Source: Planctomycetota bacterium (GTDB taxonomy: Bacteria; Planctomycetota; GCA-002687715; DRQF01). Taken from it: DNA of 49,805 nucleotides. Positions 17,100 to 28,023 of this stretch are shown here, in pieces. Location of the stretch: assembly GCA_011369445.1 (NCBI GenBank), contig DRQF01000013.1, positions 1 to 49,805 of the forward strand, written 5' to 3'. The position numbers were made by a program, and so were the translations under genes. The notes below the pieces were generated by a model. That model was not told the origin of the DNA. It worked only from the letters and a program-made list of their open reading frames with translations, and did no database searches. Numbering within the stretch: position 1 is the stretch's first letter; every line of letters begins with the position of its first letter.

Positions 17100-17596
17100 A
17101 ACGCTCCCTCATCTTCTTTCTGCTGATTTCGGTTGTCGCGGGCGCCGTGCTGGCCGGGCTGATATGGTTTGTCGCCCCTGCCCTCGGATTCGCGTTGACC
17201 GGACGCACTCTCCTCGCCGGAGCCATCGGAGGATTCCTGGTGAGCACGGGGGGGTGGCTCGTGGTGATGCGAGGTTTTCACGACGATCCGTCACGAATGT
17301 TCGTCTGGTTCGGTGCTGGCATGTTGACCAAAATGGTGCTCCTCGTGGGGTCGCTGGCCGTGATCGTGGCGGGGTTCGGGTTGGGCTTGAGAGAGGTCGT
17401 GGGCCCCTTCGCCGCGGAGTTTCTCTGTTTGGGTTTCGTCCAGCTCGGACTTGCAGTAAAAGGTCTCAACGATTCGCGGGTGAAGGCCGGCGCATCGTCC
17501 CGAGGGGTGTCGGAGAGCACCCCGCCGTCGCCGACGAGCGATCGGCAGGTCGGTTTGGGTTCGGGGCCGTCGGCCTCGATGGATTCGAGAACGTGA
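17096..17596 (+). CDS. atpI: ATP synthase protein I-like membrane protein
   Basis: This is a 166-residue protein starting with GTG that overlaps the stop of the preceding gene. Four hydrophobic segments fill the first 125 residues (LIFFLLISVVAGAVLAGLIW; LLAGAIGGFLVSTGGWLVVM; MFVWFGAGMLTKMVLLVGSL; AAEFLCLGFVQLGLAV), matching AtpI, which assists assembly of the c-ring. The C-terminal 40 residues are a Ser/Pro/Gly-rich polar tail not expected in AtpI. Sequence conservation of AtpI is always low, so the call rests on topology and position just before the subunit a gene. Confidence 0.7.
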   Translation: MKRSLIFFLLISVVAGAVLAGLIWFVAPALGFALTGRTLLAGAIGGFLVSTGGWLVVMRGFHDDPSRMFVWFGAGMLTKMVLLVGSLAVIVAGFGLGLREVVGPFAAEFLCLGFVQLGLAVKGLNDSRVKAGASSRGVSESTPPSPTSDRQVGLGSGPSASMDSRT

Positions 17597-17636
17597 CCAG
17601 TTCGCGCCCGCTGGGACGGGCTTGCGGAGGACCGAG

Positions 17637-18413
17637 GTGAACGCGATTCTCCTGCCATTTCTATCCGGTGAAGCCGAAGATCCGATGGCGCTGATCTTTC
17701 ACCACGTCTTGGACCACCCCATGGGGCCCATGGGTATCACCAAGTACACGTGGAACATGTGGATCGCGGCGGGCATCCTCCTTTTCATGCTATGGAGGGT
17801 GGACAAGACCAAGACGATTCCCGAGGGGAAGCTACGGGGCTTCCTCGAGCTCGTGTATCACTTCATTCGGGACGAAATCGTCTACCCTCTGATGGGGGAG
17901 AAGTATGGTCGAGTCTTTCTCCCTTTCTTCGTGACGCTCTTCTCTTTCATTCTCACCCTGAACATCGTGGGAATGATGCCCCTGCCGGGCGTGGGCGGTG
18001 CCGCCACGTCGAACATCTACCTCACGGGCGCCCTCGCCGGGTGTACGTTCCTCGTTTCGGTCGTGGGGGGGATCTGGTTCAACGGCCCCATCGGATTCCT
18101 GAAGGGCTTCATTCCCTCGGGCGTCCCTTTCTTCGTGCTCCCCATCCTCTTTCCCATCGAGGTCATGGGGTTCTGCATCAAGCACGCCGTGCTGGCCGTT
18201 CGTCTCATGGCCAACATGCTCGCCGGTCACTTGGTCCTGGGGAGCTTCCTGGGACTCATCTTCATCTACAAGAACTCCATCGCCGTGGGGGGTGGTGTGG
18301 GATTGGCTCTTTTCGTGAGTCTTCTGGAGGCCCTCGTGGCGTTCCTTCAGGCTTACGTCTTCGTGCTGCTTGCGACGTTGTTCGTCGGCGGTGCGGTGCA
18401 TCCCGATCACTGA
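17637..18413 (+). CDS. atpB: ATP synthase subunit a
   Basis: This polytopic protein (about 258 residues) forms the proton half-channels of F0. The conserved region HAVLAVRLMANMLAGHLVLG carries the essential Arg, at residue 189 from the chosen start, and the C-terminal helix has FLQAYVFVLLATLFV. I chose the GTG at 17637 because GGAGG (17626-17630) lies six bases upstream; an in-frame TTG at 17622 precedes that ribosome-binding site, and ATG 17685 is a later alternative. Some subunit a proteins have a longer N-terminal part; here it is short. Confidence 0.93.
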   Translation: MNAILLPFLSGEAEDPMALIFHHVLDHPMGPMGITKYTWNMWIAAGILLFMLWRVDKTKTIPEGKLRGFLELVYHFIRDEIVYPLMGEKYGRVFLPFFVTLFSFILTLNIVGMMPLPGVGGAATSNIYLTGALAGCTFLVSVVGGIWFNGPIGFLKGFIPSGVPFFVLPILFPIEVMGFCIKHAVLAVRLMANMLAGHLVLGSFLGLIFIYKNSIAVGGGVGLALFVSLLEALVAFLQAYVFVLLATLFVGGAVHPDH

Positions 18414-18521
18414 TCGACGGGATGCGGGATCGATTGGAACCGAGGGTTCGGTGCTCTCGGACTTTGATTTGAATCGCGGCCGAGGCCGCAAACCAAGATT
18501 GACTACAAGGAGGTCCTCAGG

Positions 18522-18848
18522 ATGCTCGCCAAGTTCGCCAAGACGATGCTCATGATGGCAGGTGCCCTGCTCGTCTGCAGCGCCACCGCGATGGCTCAGG
18601 ATGCGGAGACTGCTCGCGCTACGTCCCTCGGTTGGGGTTGGCTCGCCGCCGGTATCGGCGCGGGATTGGCCACGATCGGCGGGGGTTTCGGCATCGGAAA
18701 GCTCGCTACTGCCGCCATGGAAGGGACCGCCCGTCAGCCCGAGGCTGCGGGAGCGATCCGCGTCACGATGATCATCGCGGCGGCTCTGATCGAAGGTTTC
18801 ACCTTCTTCGCCATCTTCGTCACCTTTTCTCTGGCCGGCCTCAAGTAA
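18522..18848 (+). CDS. atpE: ATP synthase subunit c with N-terminal signal peptide
   Basis: This is a 108-residue precursor. The mature hairpin has the Gly-rich first helix (GAGLATIGGGFGIGKLATA), the ARQPEA loop that contacts the rotor stalk, and a second helix with the ion-binding carboxylate Glu 91 in AALIEGFTFF. Glu is followed by Gly, and the position of the Na+-ligand Gln is Ile, so proton coupling is expected. The first 25 residues form a signal peptide (SATAMA then Q). A near-perfect ribosome-binding site AAGGAGGT (18507-18514), seven bases from the ATG, is the strongest in the operon and fits the high copy number of c. Confidence 0.95.
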   Translation: MLAKFAKTMLMMAGALLVCSATAMAQDAETARATSLGWGWLAAGIGAGLATIGGGFGIGKLATAAMEGTARQPEAAGAIRVTMIIAAALIEGFTFFAIFVTFSLAGLK

Positions 18849-18896
18849 GTCGCTCAGACCCAGGGGCTTTGAACATCTGACCTGGGAGGGGATGAA

Positions 18897-19424
18897 ATGC
18901 TGATTCTTTCTTTCGCGTCCGAGGCGGAAGGCGGCGTATTCGCTTTCGAGCCCGGCTTCATGATCTGGTCCGCCGTCACCTTCGCCCTGTTGGTGGGGGT
19001 GCTTTGGAAACTCGGCTGGGGTCCGCTCACTCAGATGATCGAGGAGCGGGAGCAGAAGATCCGTGCGGACATCGCTGCCGCGGAGCAGGCCCGCAAGGAG
19101 GCCGATGCGGCCATGGCCGAGTACCAGCGCAAGCTGGACGAGGCGGCGGCCGAGGCCAAGAAGACCCTGGAGGCCGCCCGAGAGGCGGCTGAGAGGGCAA
19201 AGCAGTCCATCATCGACGAAGCCGAGTCCCAAGCGGATGCCCTCAAGGCCCGGGCGGAGAAGGACATCGCTGCCGCGCGTGACCGCGCCATCGCCGATCT
19301 TCGGGCTCAAGTCGTCGACTTGGCCGTCACCATCTCTCGCAAGGTGGTGTCGGCGAAGATCGACGAGAAAGAGCACGAGCGTCTGGCAAGCGAGGTCCTG
19401 GCGAAGGCGGGGGACCTCAACTGA
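18897..19424 (+). CDS. atpF: ATP synthase subunit b
   Basis: This is a 175-residue protein with one N-terminal transmembrane segment (FMIWSAVTFALLVGVLWKLGW) followed by a long Ala/Glu/Lys/Arg-rich helix, the stator stalk architecture, and the terminal ISRKVVSAKIDEKEHERL motif that docks to delta. GGGAGGGG lies five bases before the ATG. Only one b gene is present, so the peripheral stalk is likely a homodimer. Its stop overlaps the atpH start (TGATG), indicating coupled translation. Confidence 0.95.
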   Translation: MLILSFASEAEGGVFAFEPGFMIWSAVTFALLVGVLWKLGWGPLTQMIEEREQKIRADIAAAEQARKEADAAMAEYQRKLDEAAAEAKKTLEAAREAAERAKQSIIDEAESQADALKARAEKDIAAARDRAIADLRAQVVDLAVTISRKVVSAKIDEKEHERLASEVLAKAGDLN

Positions 19425-19963
19425 TGTCCCAAGTCGCCGCACAGCGCTACGCTCAGGCTCTCTTCGAACTCGCTCGAGACCGCGAGGTTTCCGACGAGGT
19501 CGCGGAAGGGCTGATCGAGTTGCATCGTCGCCTTACGGCCGACGTCGCCGCGCGACGTCTCTACCTGGATCAGGGAGCCGCTCCCGACGCCAAGAAGAGA
19601 CTCGTGGACGAGAAACTGGCGAAGGGACTTCATCCCTTCATCGGTAACGTCATGAAGCTCTTGGTGGATCGAGGGCGCGAGGACATTCTCGGTCGGATGA
19701 TTCTCGAGTTCTTCGAGCTGAAGGAGGCCGCGGATGGCATCATCCACGTGGCGGTCGAATCCGCGTTCCCTCTCGAGGGGGAGGCCCGGGACGAGTTGCT
19801 GAAGCGCTTGTCGGAGGCGACTGGCAAGAAGGTTGAAGCCGACATCGTCGTCAAACCCGACCTGTTGGGCGGCTTGCGGATCACCGTGGGGTCGACGCGC
19901 ATCGACGGAACGATCAGGAGACAATACGAGGAGTTGGAGCAGAAGCTGAAGAGCGTCGTCTGA
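19424..19963 (+). CDS. atpH: ATP synthase subunit delta
   Basis: This 179-residue protein is of normal length for the OSCP/delta family. The N-terminal helical domain starts [14 protein letters not shown], and the C-terminal part has the conserved [21 protein letters not shown] ending. It links the b stalk to the top of the alpha/beta hexamer. It overlaps atpF by one base and is followed after 40 bases by atpA. Confidence 0.95.
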   Translation: MSQVAAQRYAQALFELARDREVSDEVAEGLIELHRRLTADVAARRLYLDQGAAPDAKKRLVDEKLAKGLHPFIGNVMKLLVDRGREDILGRMILEFFELKEAADGIIHVAVESAFPLEGEARDELLKRLSEATGKKVEADIVVKPDLLGGLRITVGSTRIDGTIRRQYEELEQKLKSVV

Positions 19964-20003
19964 GCGCCCGACCAGCCTCTTCTGGTTCCTCTGGAGTGGA
20001 AAC

Positions 20004-21542
<1,539 letters not shown>

Positions 21543-21555
21543 GCGGGACCAAAGC

Positions 21556-22452
21556 ATGAAGGGCGTCAAAGAACTCAAGGCTCGCATCAAGAGCATCGGC
21601 AACATCCGCAAGGTGACGAGCACCATGGAGCTCGTCGCCACCACGAAGATGAAGAAACTTCAGGGGCGGGCGGAAGCCACCCGTCCTTTTGCCGATGCGA
21701 TTCGGGCCATGATGTCGAGGGTCGCTCGCCACGCGCCCGAAGACACGTCGCCTCTCCTCGTGGCTCCCTCCGAAGTCAAGCGGGAGTGCGTCATCGTCAT
21801 CGGCGGGACGAAGGGGCTCTGTGGTCCCTTCAACTCCAACCTCAGCCGCAAGGCGGTCAGCCATGTGCGCGAAGTGGAGAAGAAAGACGTCGAGGTCGAC
21901 GTCTACACCCTGGGCCGGCGCGCCACGTTGCTCTTTCAGAAGATCAAGCAGTCCTTCGCCGGCTCCTACGACGGAAGGCTGGAGTACGCGGACTACCGCG
22001 CGATGTCCAAGGTCATGGCGTCTTTGGCCGATTCCTTCGTGGAAGGGAACTACCAGCGCGTCAGCCTGGTCTACACGGCGTTCGAGTCGGTCGTGAAGTT
22101 CGTTCCGACCGTCGAGACTCTCTTGCCTCTTGCCGCCTTGCCCACAGGCGGTGAAGAGGAAGGTGACGACGCTGAGGTCGCCGGCGGTGAGATCGAATAC
22201 ATCATGGAGCCCAGCCCGAAGGAGATCTTGGCCAGGCTCATTCCCAAGTCACTCGAAATGAAGTTCTTCAATGCGGTCTTGGAGTCGCTGGCCAGCGAAT
22301 TTGCGGCCCGACGCATCGCGATGAAGAACGCCACGGATGCGGCCGGCGACATGATCGACGACCTCACCCGCGAATACAACAAGGCCCGCCAAGCGGGCAT
22401 CACCGCCGAGCTCTTGGAGATCGCGGCGGGAGCGGAAGCCCTGAAGGGCTGA
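21556..22452 (+). CDS. atpG: ATP synthase subunit gamma
   Basis: This 298-residue protein is the central rotor shaft. The N-terminal helix has KELKARIKSIGNIRKVTSTMELVATTKM and the C-terminal helix has RRIAMKNATDAAGDMIDDLTREYNKARQAGITAELLEI, both diagnostic; only their ends need be matched to identify it. A short acidic insertion (GEEEGDDAEVAGGE, around residue 200) is lineage-specific. The ribosome-binding site is weak (GGCGGGA). Confidence 0.96.
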   Translation: MKGVKELKARIKSIGNIRKVTSTMELVATTKMKKLQGRAEATRPFADAIRAMMSRVARHAPEDTSPLLVAPSEVKRECVIVIGGTKGLCGPFNSNLSRKAVSHVREVEKKDVEVDVYTLGRRATLLFQKIKQSFAGSYDGRLEYADYRAMSKVMASLADSFVEGNYQRVSLVYTAFESVVKFVPTVETLLPLAALPTGGEEEGDDAEVAGGEIEYIMEPSPKEILARLIPKSLEMKFFNAVLESLASEFAARRIAMKNATDAAGDMIDDLTREYNKARQAGITAELLEIAAGAEALKG

Positions 22453-22471
22453 TGGAAAACAAGCACGCTGA

Positions 22472-23896
<1,425 letters not shown>

Positions 23897-23909
23897 GGAG
23901 TTCTGAAGC

Positions 23910-24341
23910 ATGGCCGCCACCGTATTCGATCTCGAGTTCGTGACCCCCGAACGGGAGGTGTTTCACGGAAGGGTTCGTTCCGTCGTCTTTCCGGCAGCGG
24001 ACGGCCTCATGGGGGTGTTGCCCAATCACGCCCCCATGCTCTCGGCCGTCGAAATGGGCGAGCTGCGCGTGGTCGAGGAGTCGGGCAAGGAAAAACTCCT
24101 TTTCGTCTCCGATGGATTCCTGGAGGTTTCGGACAACCTCTGTCGCATCCTTGCGGACGTCGGCGAGCGTGCTGAGGATATTGACGTTGAACGAGCCAGG
24201 CGTGCCGAACAACGGGCCAGGGAGCGCCTCAAGAAACGGAAGGAAGCGAAATCCGAGGTGGATTTCCTTCGCGCCGAGTTGGCTCTTCGGCGGGCGCTCC
24301 AGCGCCTGCATGTCGCCCGGGACTCCCAAAGAAATAGCTGA
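23910..24341 (+). CDS. atpC: ATP synthase subunit epsilon
   Basis: This is a 143-residue protein. The N-terminal beta-sandwich is typical (FVTPEREVFHGRVRSVVFPA, ADGLMGVLPNHAPML), followed by the C-terminal two-helix region (ERARRAEQRARERLKKRK) that can inhibit ATP hydrolysis. It connects gamma to the c-ring. The AGGAG box lies nine bases upstream. It is the last gene of the operon and is followed by a compound hairpin. Confidence 0.95.
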   Translation: MAATVFDLEFVTPEREVFHGRVRSVVFPAADGLMGVLPNHAPMLSAVEMGELRVVEESGKEKLLFVSDGFLEVSDNLCRILADVGERAEDIDVERARRAEQRARERLKKRKEAKSEVDFLRAELALRRALQRLHVARDSQRNS

Positions 24342-24362
24342 ACCTTTCTCGAGATGAAGGTC

Positions 24363-24402
24363 GCCCCCGAGGCCACGCCGGACCCGGCGTGATTTCGGGG
24401 GC
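24363..24402 (+). terminator. Compound hairpin terminator or attenuator after atpC
   Basis: An outer stem GCCCCCGA / TCGGGGGC (24363-24370 and 24395-24402, 8 bp) encloses an inner stem CACGCCG / CGGCGTG (24374-24380 and 24385-24391) with a GACC loop. It is followed by ACTTTT, a short U run. It lies 22 bases after the atpC stop and 36 bases before aspS, so it should end or attenuate transcription between the two. Confidence 0.7.
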
Positions 24403-24413
24403 ACTTTTCGGTA

Positions 24414-24430
24414 TCTCCTCGCTGAGGAGA
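24414..24430 (+). promoter_or_regulatory. Hairpin masking the aspS ribosome-binding site
   Basis: TCTCCTC (24414-24420) pairs perfectly with GAGGAGA (24424-24430) across a three-base loop GCT. The paired GAGGAG is the ribosome-binding site nine bases before the aspS ATG. In the folded state, ribosome access to aspS would be blocked. The pairing is seen directly; a regulatory role is inferred. Confidence 0.5.
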
Positions 24431-24438
24431 TTCTTCCC

Positions 24439-26223
24439 ATGAGACTGCAACGAAACGTCACCTGCGGCGAGCTACGTGCGAAAGATATCGACCGTGAGGT
24501 CATTCTGGCGGGCTGGGTTCGCAATCGCCGGGACCACGGCGGTGTTCACTTTGTCGACCTCTGTGATCGCTACGGCATCACTCAGGTGCGTTTCGACCCG
24601 GGGCAGGAGGCGATTCTCGAGGGCCTCAAGTCCGAATACGTCATCGCTCTCAGGGGCAAGGTCGAAGCCCGGCCGGAGGGACAGATCAACGCGGATCGTC
24701 CGACGGGCGAAGTCGAGGTCAAGGTCCTCGAAGTCGAGGTCCTCAACACCTCCAAGACCCCTCCCTTCGAGGTCCAGGAGGAGATCGAGGCGAAAGAGGA
24801 CACGCGCCTGAAGTATCGCTTTGTCGATCTGCGCCGCCGCCCTCTGGCCGAGGCCATGGTCTTCCGTAGCCGCGTCACGCAGATCATCAGGGAAGTCTTT
24901 CACGACGAGGATTTTGTCGACATCGAGACTCCGCTCCTCACGAAGACGACGCCCGAGGGAGCGCGCGATTTCATCGTTCCGTCGAGACTGCAACCCGGCA
25001 TGGTCTACGCCTTGCCCCAGTCGCCGCAGCTTTTCAAACAGGTCCTCATGGTCTCCGGGCTCGATCGCTACTACCAGATCTGCAAGTGCCTGCGGGACGA
25101 GGACCTGCGCGCCGACCGCCAACCTGAATTCACCCAGTTGGACATGGAGATGAGCTTCGTCCGGCCGGACGATGTCTTCGCCGTCGTCGAGAAGACGCTC
25201 CAGCGACTGTGGAAGGAGTTGAAGGGCGTGGACCTTCCGCTGCCCTTCCCGCGCATGAGTTACGCCGAGGCCATGGCGCGCTTCGGCATCGACAAGCCCG
25301 ACACGCGCTTCGGTCTGGAACTCGTGGACATGTCCGACCTGGCCGCGACGACGGGGTTCAAGGTCTTCTCCGGCGCCGTGGCATCCGGAGGTTCTGTGAG
25401 GGCCATTCGCGTCCCGGGAGGGGCTTCCATGCCCCGCAAGAAGGTGGACGCCCTCGAGAAGGTGGCCAAGGAGTACGGCGCGAGAGGGCTGGCCTGGGTG
25501 AAATGGAACGAGGATGGATTCCAGGGCCCGGTGGGCAAGTTCCTCCAGGAGTCGGAGCTTCATCCCATGCTGGAGCGCGCGGGCGCGGAGCCGGGCGACC
25601 TCCTCGTCTTCGTTGCGGACCGCGACGCCGTGGTGTTCGCGGCGCTCGCTCATGTCCGGCTGCATCTGGGCCGGACCTTGGATCTCATCGACGAGAGTCG
25701 GACGGATTGTCTTTGGGTCGTGGACTTCCCACTGTTCGAGTATGACGAGGAGGCGGGCCACTGGAGCGCCATGCACCATATGTTCACCATGCCCAAGGAA
25801 CCCCTCCCCGCGAAGGGGGAGGAGGGCGACCTCTCCGGCGTGCTCGGGGACCTCTATGATCTGGTGGTGAACGGTGTGGAGATGGGGTCGGGTAGCATCC
25901 GAATCCACCGTCCGGAGGTCCAGCGTAGGGTCTTCGAACTCGTCAACCTTTCGGAGGACGACGTCGAGGCCAAGTTCGGCTGGTTCCTGCGGGCCCTCGA
26001 GTACGGCGCACCGCCCCACGGCGGCATCGCTCTGGGTCTCGATCGCTTGGTCATGGTGATGTTGGGACGCGACAACCTCCGCGAAGTCATCGCCTTCCCC
26101 AAGAACTCCCGAGGTGTTTGCCCCCTCACCGAGTCCCCCAGCGAACCCCTCGGCGACGCCCTCGACGTTCTCGGCCTCCGGTTCGTCGGCGTCGCCTCCG
26201 ACGACGCCCCTCAGGACGCCTGA
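24439..26223 (+). CDS. aspS: Aspartate--tRNA ligase, probably non-discriminating (Asp/Asn)
   Basis: This 594-residue class II synthetase is of bacterial type with the GAD insertion. It has the N-terminal anticodon-binding OB fold (LAGWVRNRRDHGGVHFVDL), motif 2 with CLRDEDLRADRQPEFTQLD, and motif 3 GIALGLDRLVMVM. Two positions that separate strict from relaxed AspRS in studied bacteria read His 33 (DHGG) and Gly 81 (PEG), as in the Pseudomonas non-discriminating enzyme. This suggests it also charges tRNA-Asn, which GatCAB would then amidate. That specificity is inferred. Its ribosome-binding site sits inside a hairpin. Confidence 0.96.
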   Translation: MRLQRNVTCGELRAKDIDREVILAGWVRNRRDHGGVHFVDLCDRYGITQVRFDPGQEAILEGLKSEYVIALRGKVEARPEGQINADRPTGEVEVKVLEVEVLNTSKTPPFEVQEEIEAKEDTRLKYRFVDLRRRPLAEAMVFRSRVTQIIREVFHDEDFVDIETPLLTKTTPEGARDFIVPSRLQPGMVYALPQSPQLFKQVLMVSGLDRYYQICKCLRDEDLRADRQPEFTQLDMEMSFVRPDDVFAVVEKTLQRLWKELKGVDLPLPFPRMSYAEAMARFGIDKPDTRFGLELVDMSDLAATTGFKVFSGAVASGGSVRAIRVPGGASMPRKKVDALEKVAKEYGARGLAWVKWNEDGFQGPVGKFLQESELHPMLERAGAEPGDLLVFVADRDAVVFAALAHVRLHLGRTLDLIDESRTDCLWVVDFPLFEYDEEAGHWSAMHHMFTMPKEPLPAKGEEGDLSGVLGDLYDLVVNGVEMGSGSIRIHRPEVQRRVFELVNLSEDDVEAKFGWFLRALEYGAPPHGGIALGLDRLVMVMLGRDNLREVIAFPKNSRGVCPLTESPSEPLGDALDVLGLRFVGVASDDAPQDA

Positions 26224-26256
26224 CGCCTCATGGTGATGTGGCGCCCCCATCGCGCC

Positions 26257-26284
26257 GAGAGGGGAGAGGGCGTCGGATTCTGGA
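26257..26284 (+). repeat. Direct repeat, first copy
   Basis: This 28-base G/A-rich stretch (GAGAGGGGAGAGGGCGTC then GGATTCTGGA) recurs with one extra G and a few changes at 26372-26400. It overlaps the start of a REP-like element. Confidence 0.55.
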
Positions 26285-26305
26285 CCGGCGACTTCCGTCG
26301 CCCCC
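26282..26305 (+). repeat. REP-like palindromic element
   Basis: This is a diverged copy of the element at 12071-12094. It starts GGACCGG and has the hairpin GGCGAC-TTCC-GTCGCC. It lies between aspS and the convergent secreted-protein gene. Confidence 0.5.
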
Positions 26306-26329
26306 CGAGCCGAGAGGAGTGCGGCGTCA

Positions 26330-26353
26330 CGTGAAGGCTCAAGCCTCCGCTCC
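26330..26353 (-). repeat. REP-like palindromic element, inverted orientation
   Basis: On the minus strand it begins GGAGCGG, contains GAGGCTTGAGCCTTC and ends CACG, matching the element at 12071-12094 at all but a few positions. With the copy at 26282-26305 it forms an inverted pair. Confidence 0.55.
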
Positions 26354-26371
26354 CAAGCTCGCCGCGGCGAT

Positions 26372-26400
26372 GAGAGGGGGAGAGGGCGTCCCATTCCGGA
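26372..26400 (+). repeat. Direct repeat, second copy
   Basis: This is a 29-base copy of the stretch at 26257-26284 (GAGAGGGGGAGAGGGCGTC then CCATTCCGGA). The two copies flank the inverted REP-like pair. Confidence 0.55.
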
Positions 26401-26405
26401 GCAAC

Positions 26406-26435
26406 AAAAAAGGGGAGCCGGTGGGCCGGCTCCCC
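26406..26435 (-). terminator. Strong intrinsic terminator of the secreted-protein gene
   Basis: A perfect 10-bp stem GGGGAGCCGG / CCGGCTCCCC (26412-26421 and 26426-26435) with loop TGGG is followed on the minus strand by six U residues (26406-26411). It lies 30 bases after the stop of the minus-strand gene. Confidence 0.88.
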
Positions 26436-26464
26436 AACAAGACACGTCTTGAGTTGTCGTCGGA

Positions 26465-27610
26465 TCAGAAGAGGGTGAACTGACCCGTGCCCGAGGCGTC
26501 GACGAAGTTGAGAACCGTGCCCGCCAGATCCACGGCTTCGGGGAAGGCCCCAGTCCCGAAGTTCTGGAAGATGGTCTCCGCCGGGTTGAGGCCTCCGGTT
26601 GGGACGACCGCTCCCCCCTGGACGAGGTCGACTTCGTTGGCGACAGCCATGGCGACACCGCCATCGGAGACGCCCACGATGCCCTCCGTGGGAGGAATCA
26701 TGGCGCTGTAGCCCATGTAGTCGAGGGTGATCTGGGGGACGCCGGCGGTGACATCGATCGTCGCGATGACGGTGCCGAAAGGCGTCGACGGGTAGTAATC
26801 ACCGTTTTGCCAGGTGACGGTCAGAAGACCAGGAGTCGCTTCGTTGATGATCACCTGCTGGCCGGGGTTGCCATTCCCCATGTCGAGGTCTTCCCACAGT
26901 GCCGCGACGACGGGTCCGCTGCCCGCGCCCGCTCCACCGATGTTTCCACTCAAGAAATCCGCGGTGCTCTCGCTCAGATCACTGAATAAGGGCGCACCGC
27001 CGAACTTGATCCAGCCGTTGGTCGAGATGAAGCACTGGTTGTAGGTCTGCCCGTAGAGCGAATACGGCTGAAGCAGGCTGAAGGAGACGAAGCTGTCGTC
27101 GCCAGTGAGGAGCGTGACGTTCTGGAAATCGAACTCGGCCGCCGCCGTGATGTTGAGGTTGAGAGGCGGTTGGGCCGCATCGAAGACGACGGCTTGGAAC
27201 GCGAGCTTCTGGCCGAGGAGTCCGGGATTGGCGGGAATCGACCACGAGCTCGTGCCATTGCCGTTGAGGAAGAACAGGTTGGCCGGCAGGCCTGTGCTCG
27301 TACCTCCGATGCCGTCACCGACGAGCGCAGCGGTATTCAAATCGATGTCGAAGAATTGGCCGTTGAGAAGGGGGTCCGTGATGGAGGTCGTGGCCAACTG
27401 TCCGGCCACGAGGGAGTACCCCGCACCCGCGTTGCCGCCGACTTCGAAGTTCATGGTGCCGTTCGGGGTGACGAGGAAGGGGGTTCCGGGCGTGGGGTCG
27501 ACCCCGTTGCTTTGCAGGGAGCCGCCAGGACTATTGGGCTCCAGTTGCTGGGCCGTCGCCGGGGCGAGGATCAGGCATAGGACAACTAGGAAGAGGGTGA
27601 ATTTCTGCAT
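26465..27610 (-). CDS. Secreted beta-sandwich protein, function unknown
   Basis: This is a 381-residue protein with a clear Sec signal peptide (MQKFTLFLVVLCLILAPATAQ, cleavage near ATA-Q), so it is exported. The mature part is low in Lys, rich in Gly/Asn/Thr, and beta-predicted. Residues about 185-300 follow a pattern seen in bacterial NIDO-like surface domains: a PYSLYGQTYNQCFISTNGWIKFGG stretch, VVAALWEDLDMG, then TVTWQNGDYY. There is no enzyme motif, lipobox or PEP-CTERM tail. AAGGAG lies just upstream of the ATG, a small inverted repeat (27651-27664) sits in the likely promoter region, and a strong terminator follows. It stands alone as a monocistronic unit. Surface-structural or binding roles are possible. 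Confidence 0.75.
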   Translation of the reverse strand: MQKFTLFLVVLCLILAPATAQQLEPNSPGGSLQSNGVDPTPGTPFLVTPNGTMNFEVGGNAGAGYSLVAGQLATTSITDPLLNGQFFDIDLNTAALVGDGIGGTSTGLPANLFFLNGNGTSSWSIPANPGLLGQKLAFQAVVFDAAQPPLNLNITAAAEFDFQNVTLLTGDDSFVSFSLLQPYSLYGQTYNQCFISTNGWIKFGGAPLFSDLSESTADFLSGNIGGAGAGSGPVVAALWEDLDMGNGNPGQQVIINEATPGLLTVTWQNGDYYPSTPFGTVIATIDVTAGVPQITLDYMGYSAMIPPTEGIVGVSDGGVAMAVANEVDLVQGGAVVPTGGLNPAETIFQNFGTGAFPEAVDLAGTVLNFVDASGTGQFTLF

Positions 27611-27650
27611 GGCTCATCTCCTTTTAGAGCTCGGGCGACCGCAGGGCCTT

Positions 27651-27664
27651 AGATAGGGGTATCT
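27651..27664. promoter_or_regulatory. Short inverted repeat upstream of the secreted-protein gene
   Basis: AGATA-GGGG-TATCT is a perfect 5-bp inverted repeat 41 bases upstream of the minus-strand start codon. TATCTAA on the minus strand could serve as a -10 box. It is a weak candidate for an operator. Confidence 0.3.
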
Positions 27665-28023
27665 GGAAAAACGGCCGGGCGGTGCCGCCACCGCATATCC
27701 TACGATTGTCTTCCCTGTATGCTCCGTTCATTCTCCTCGCCAACCTGTCACGGGGACGGCGCTCCCGATTTAGCGAGAAGGGTCGCCGACCGGTCGGTTC
27801 CCAGTGATGGGCCCGCAAACCGTGTGGGCAGGGCGTCAGAACAGGGTGCACAGTCGCATGGGGCGCATCCTTTGGGGTAGGTCCATGAGGCTCCGGCGAT
27901 TGGGATGTTTCCGGCCGGTGTCGGAACGAAAGAGATTCGACTCCCTTCCGTGGGCGGATTTCCTCCCCAGTTCCTTATTCATGGGGCGACGTCCTGTCGC
28001 AACGGAGTCACACGAGGGAGGGG

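Noticed and set aside
18522-18848. Sodium-coupled ATP synthase c subunit
   Set aside because: The ion-binding Glu is followed by Gly not Ser/Thr, and the Na+-ligand Gln position is Ile.
17832-19442. Open frame of 536 codons opposite atpB, atpE and atpF
   Set aside because: Antisense to three unmistakable ATP synthase genes.
24472-26664. Open frame of about 730 codons on the minus strand opposite aspS
   Set aside because: Antisense shadow of a GC-rich conserved gene; its translation has no family features and aspS is certain.
26465-27610. PEP-CTERM sorting signal on the secreted protein, given the exosortase-type glycosyltransferase nearby
   Set aside because: The C-terminus ends in GTGQFTLF with no PEP motif, transmembrane helix or basic tail.
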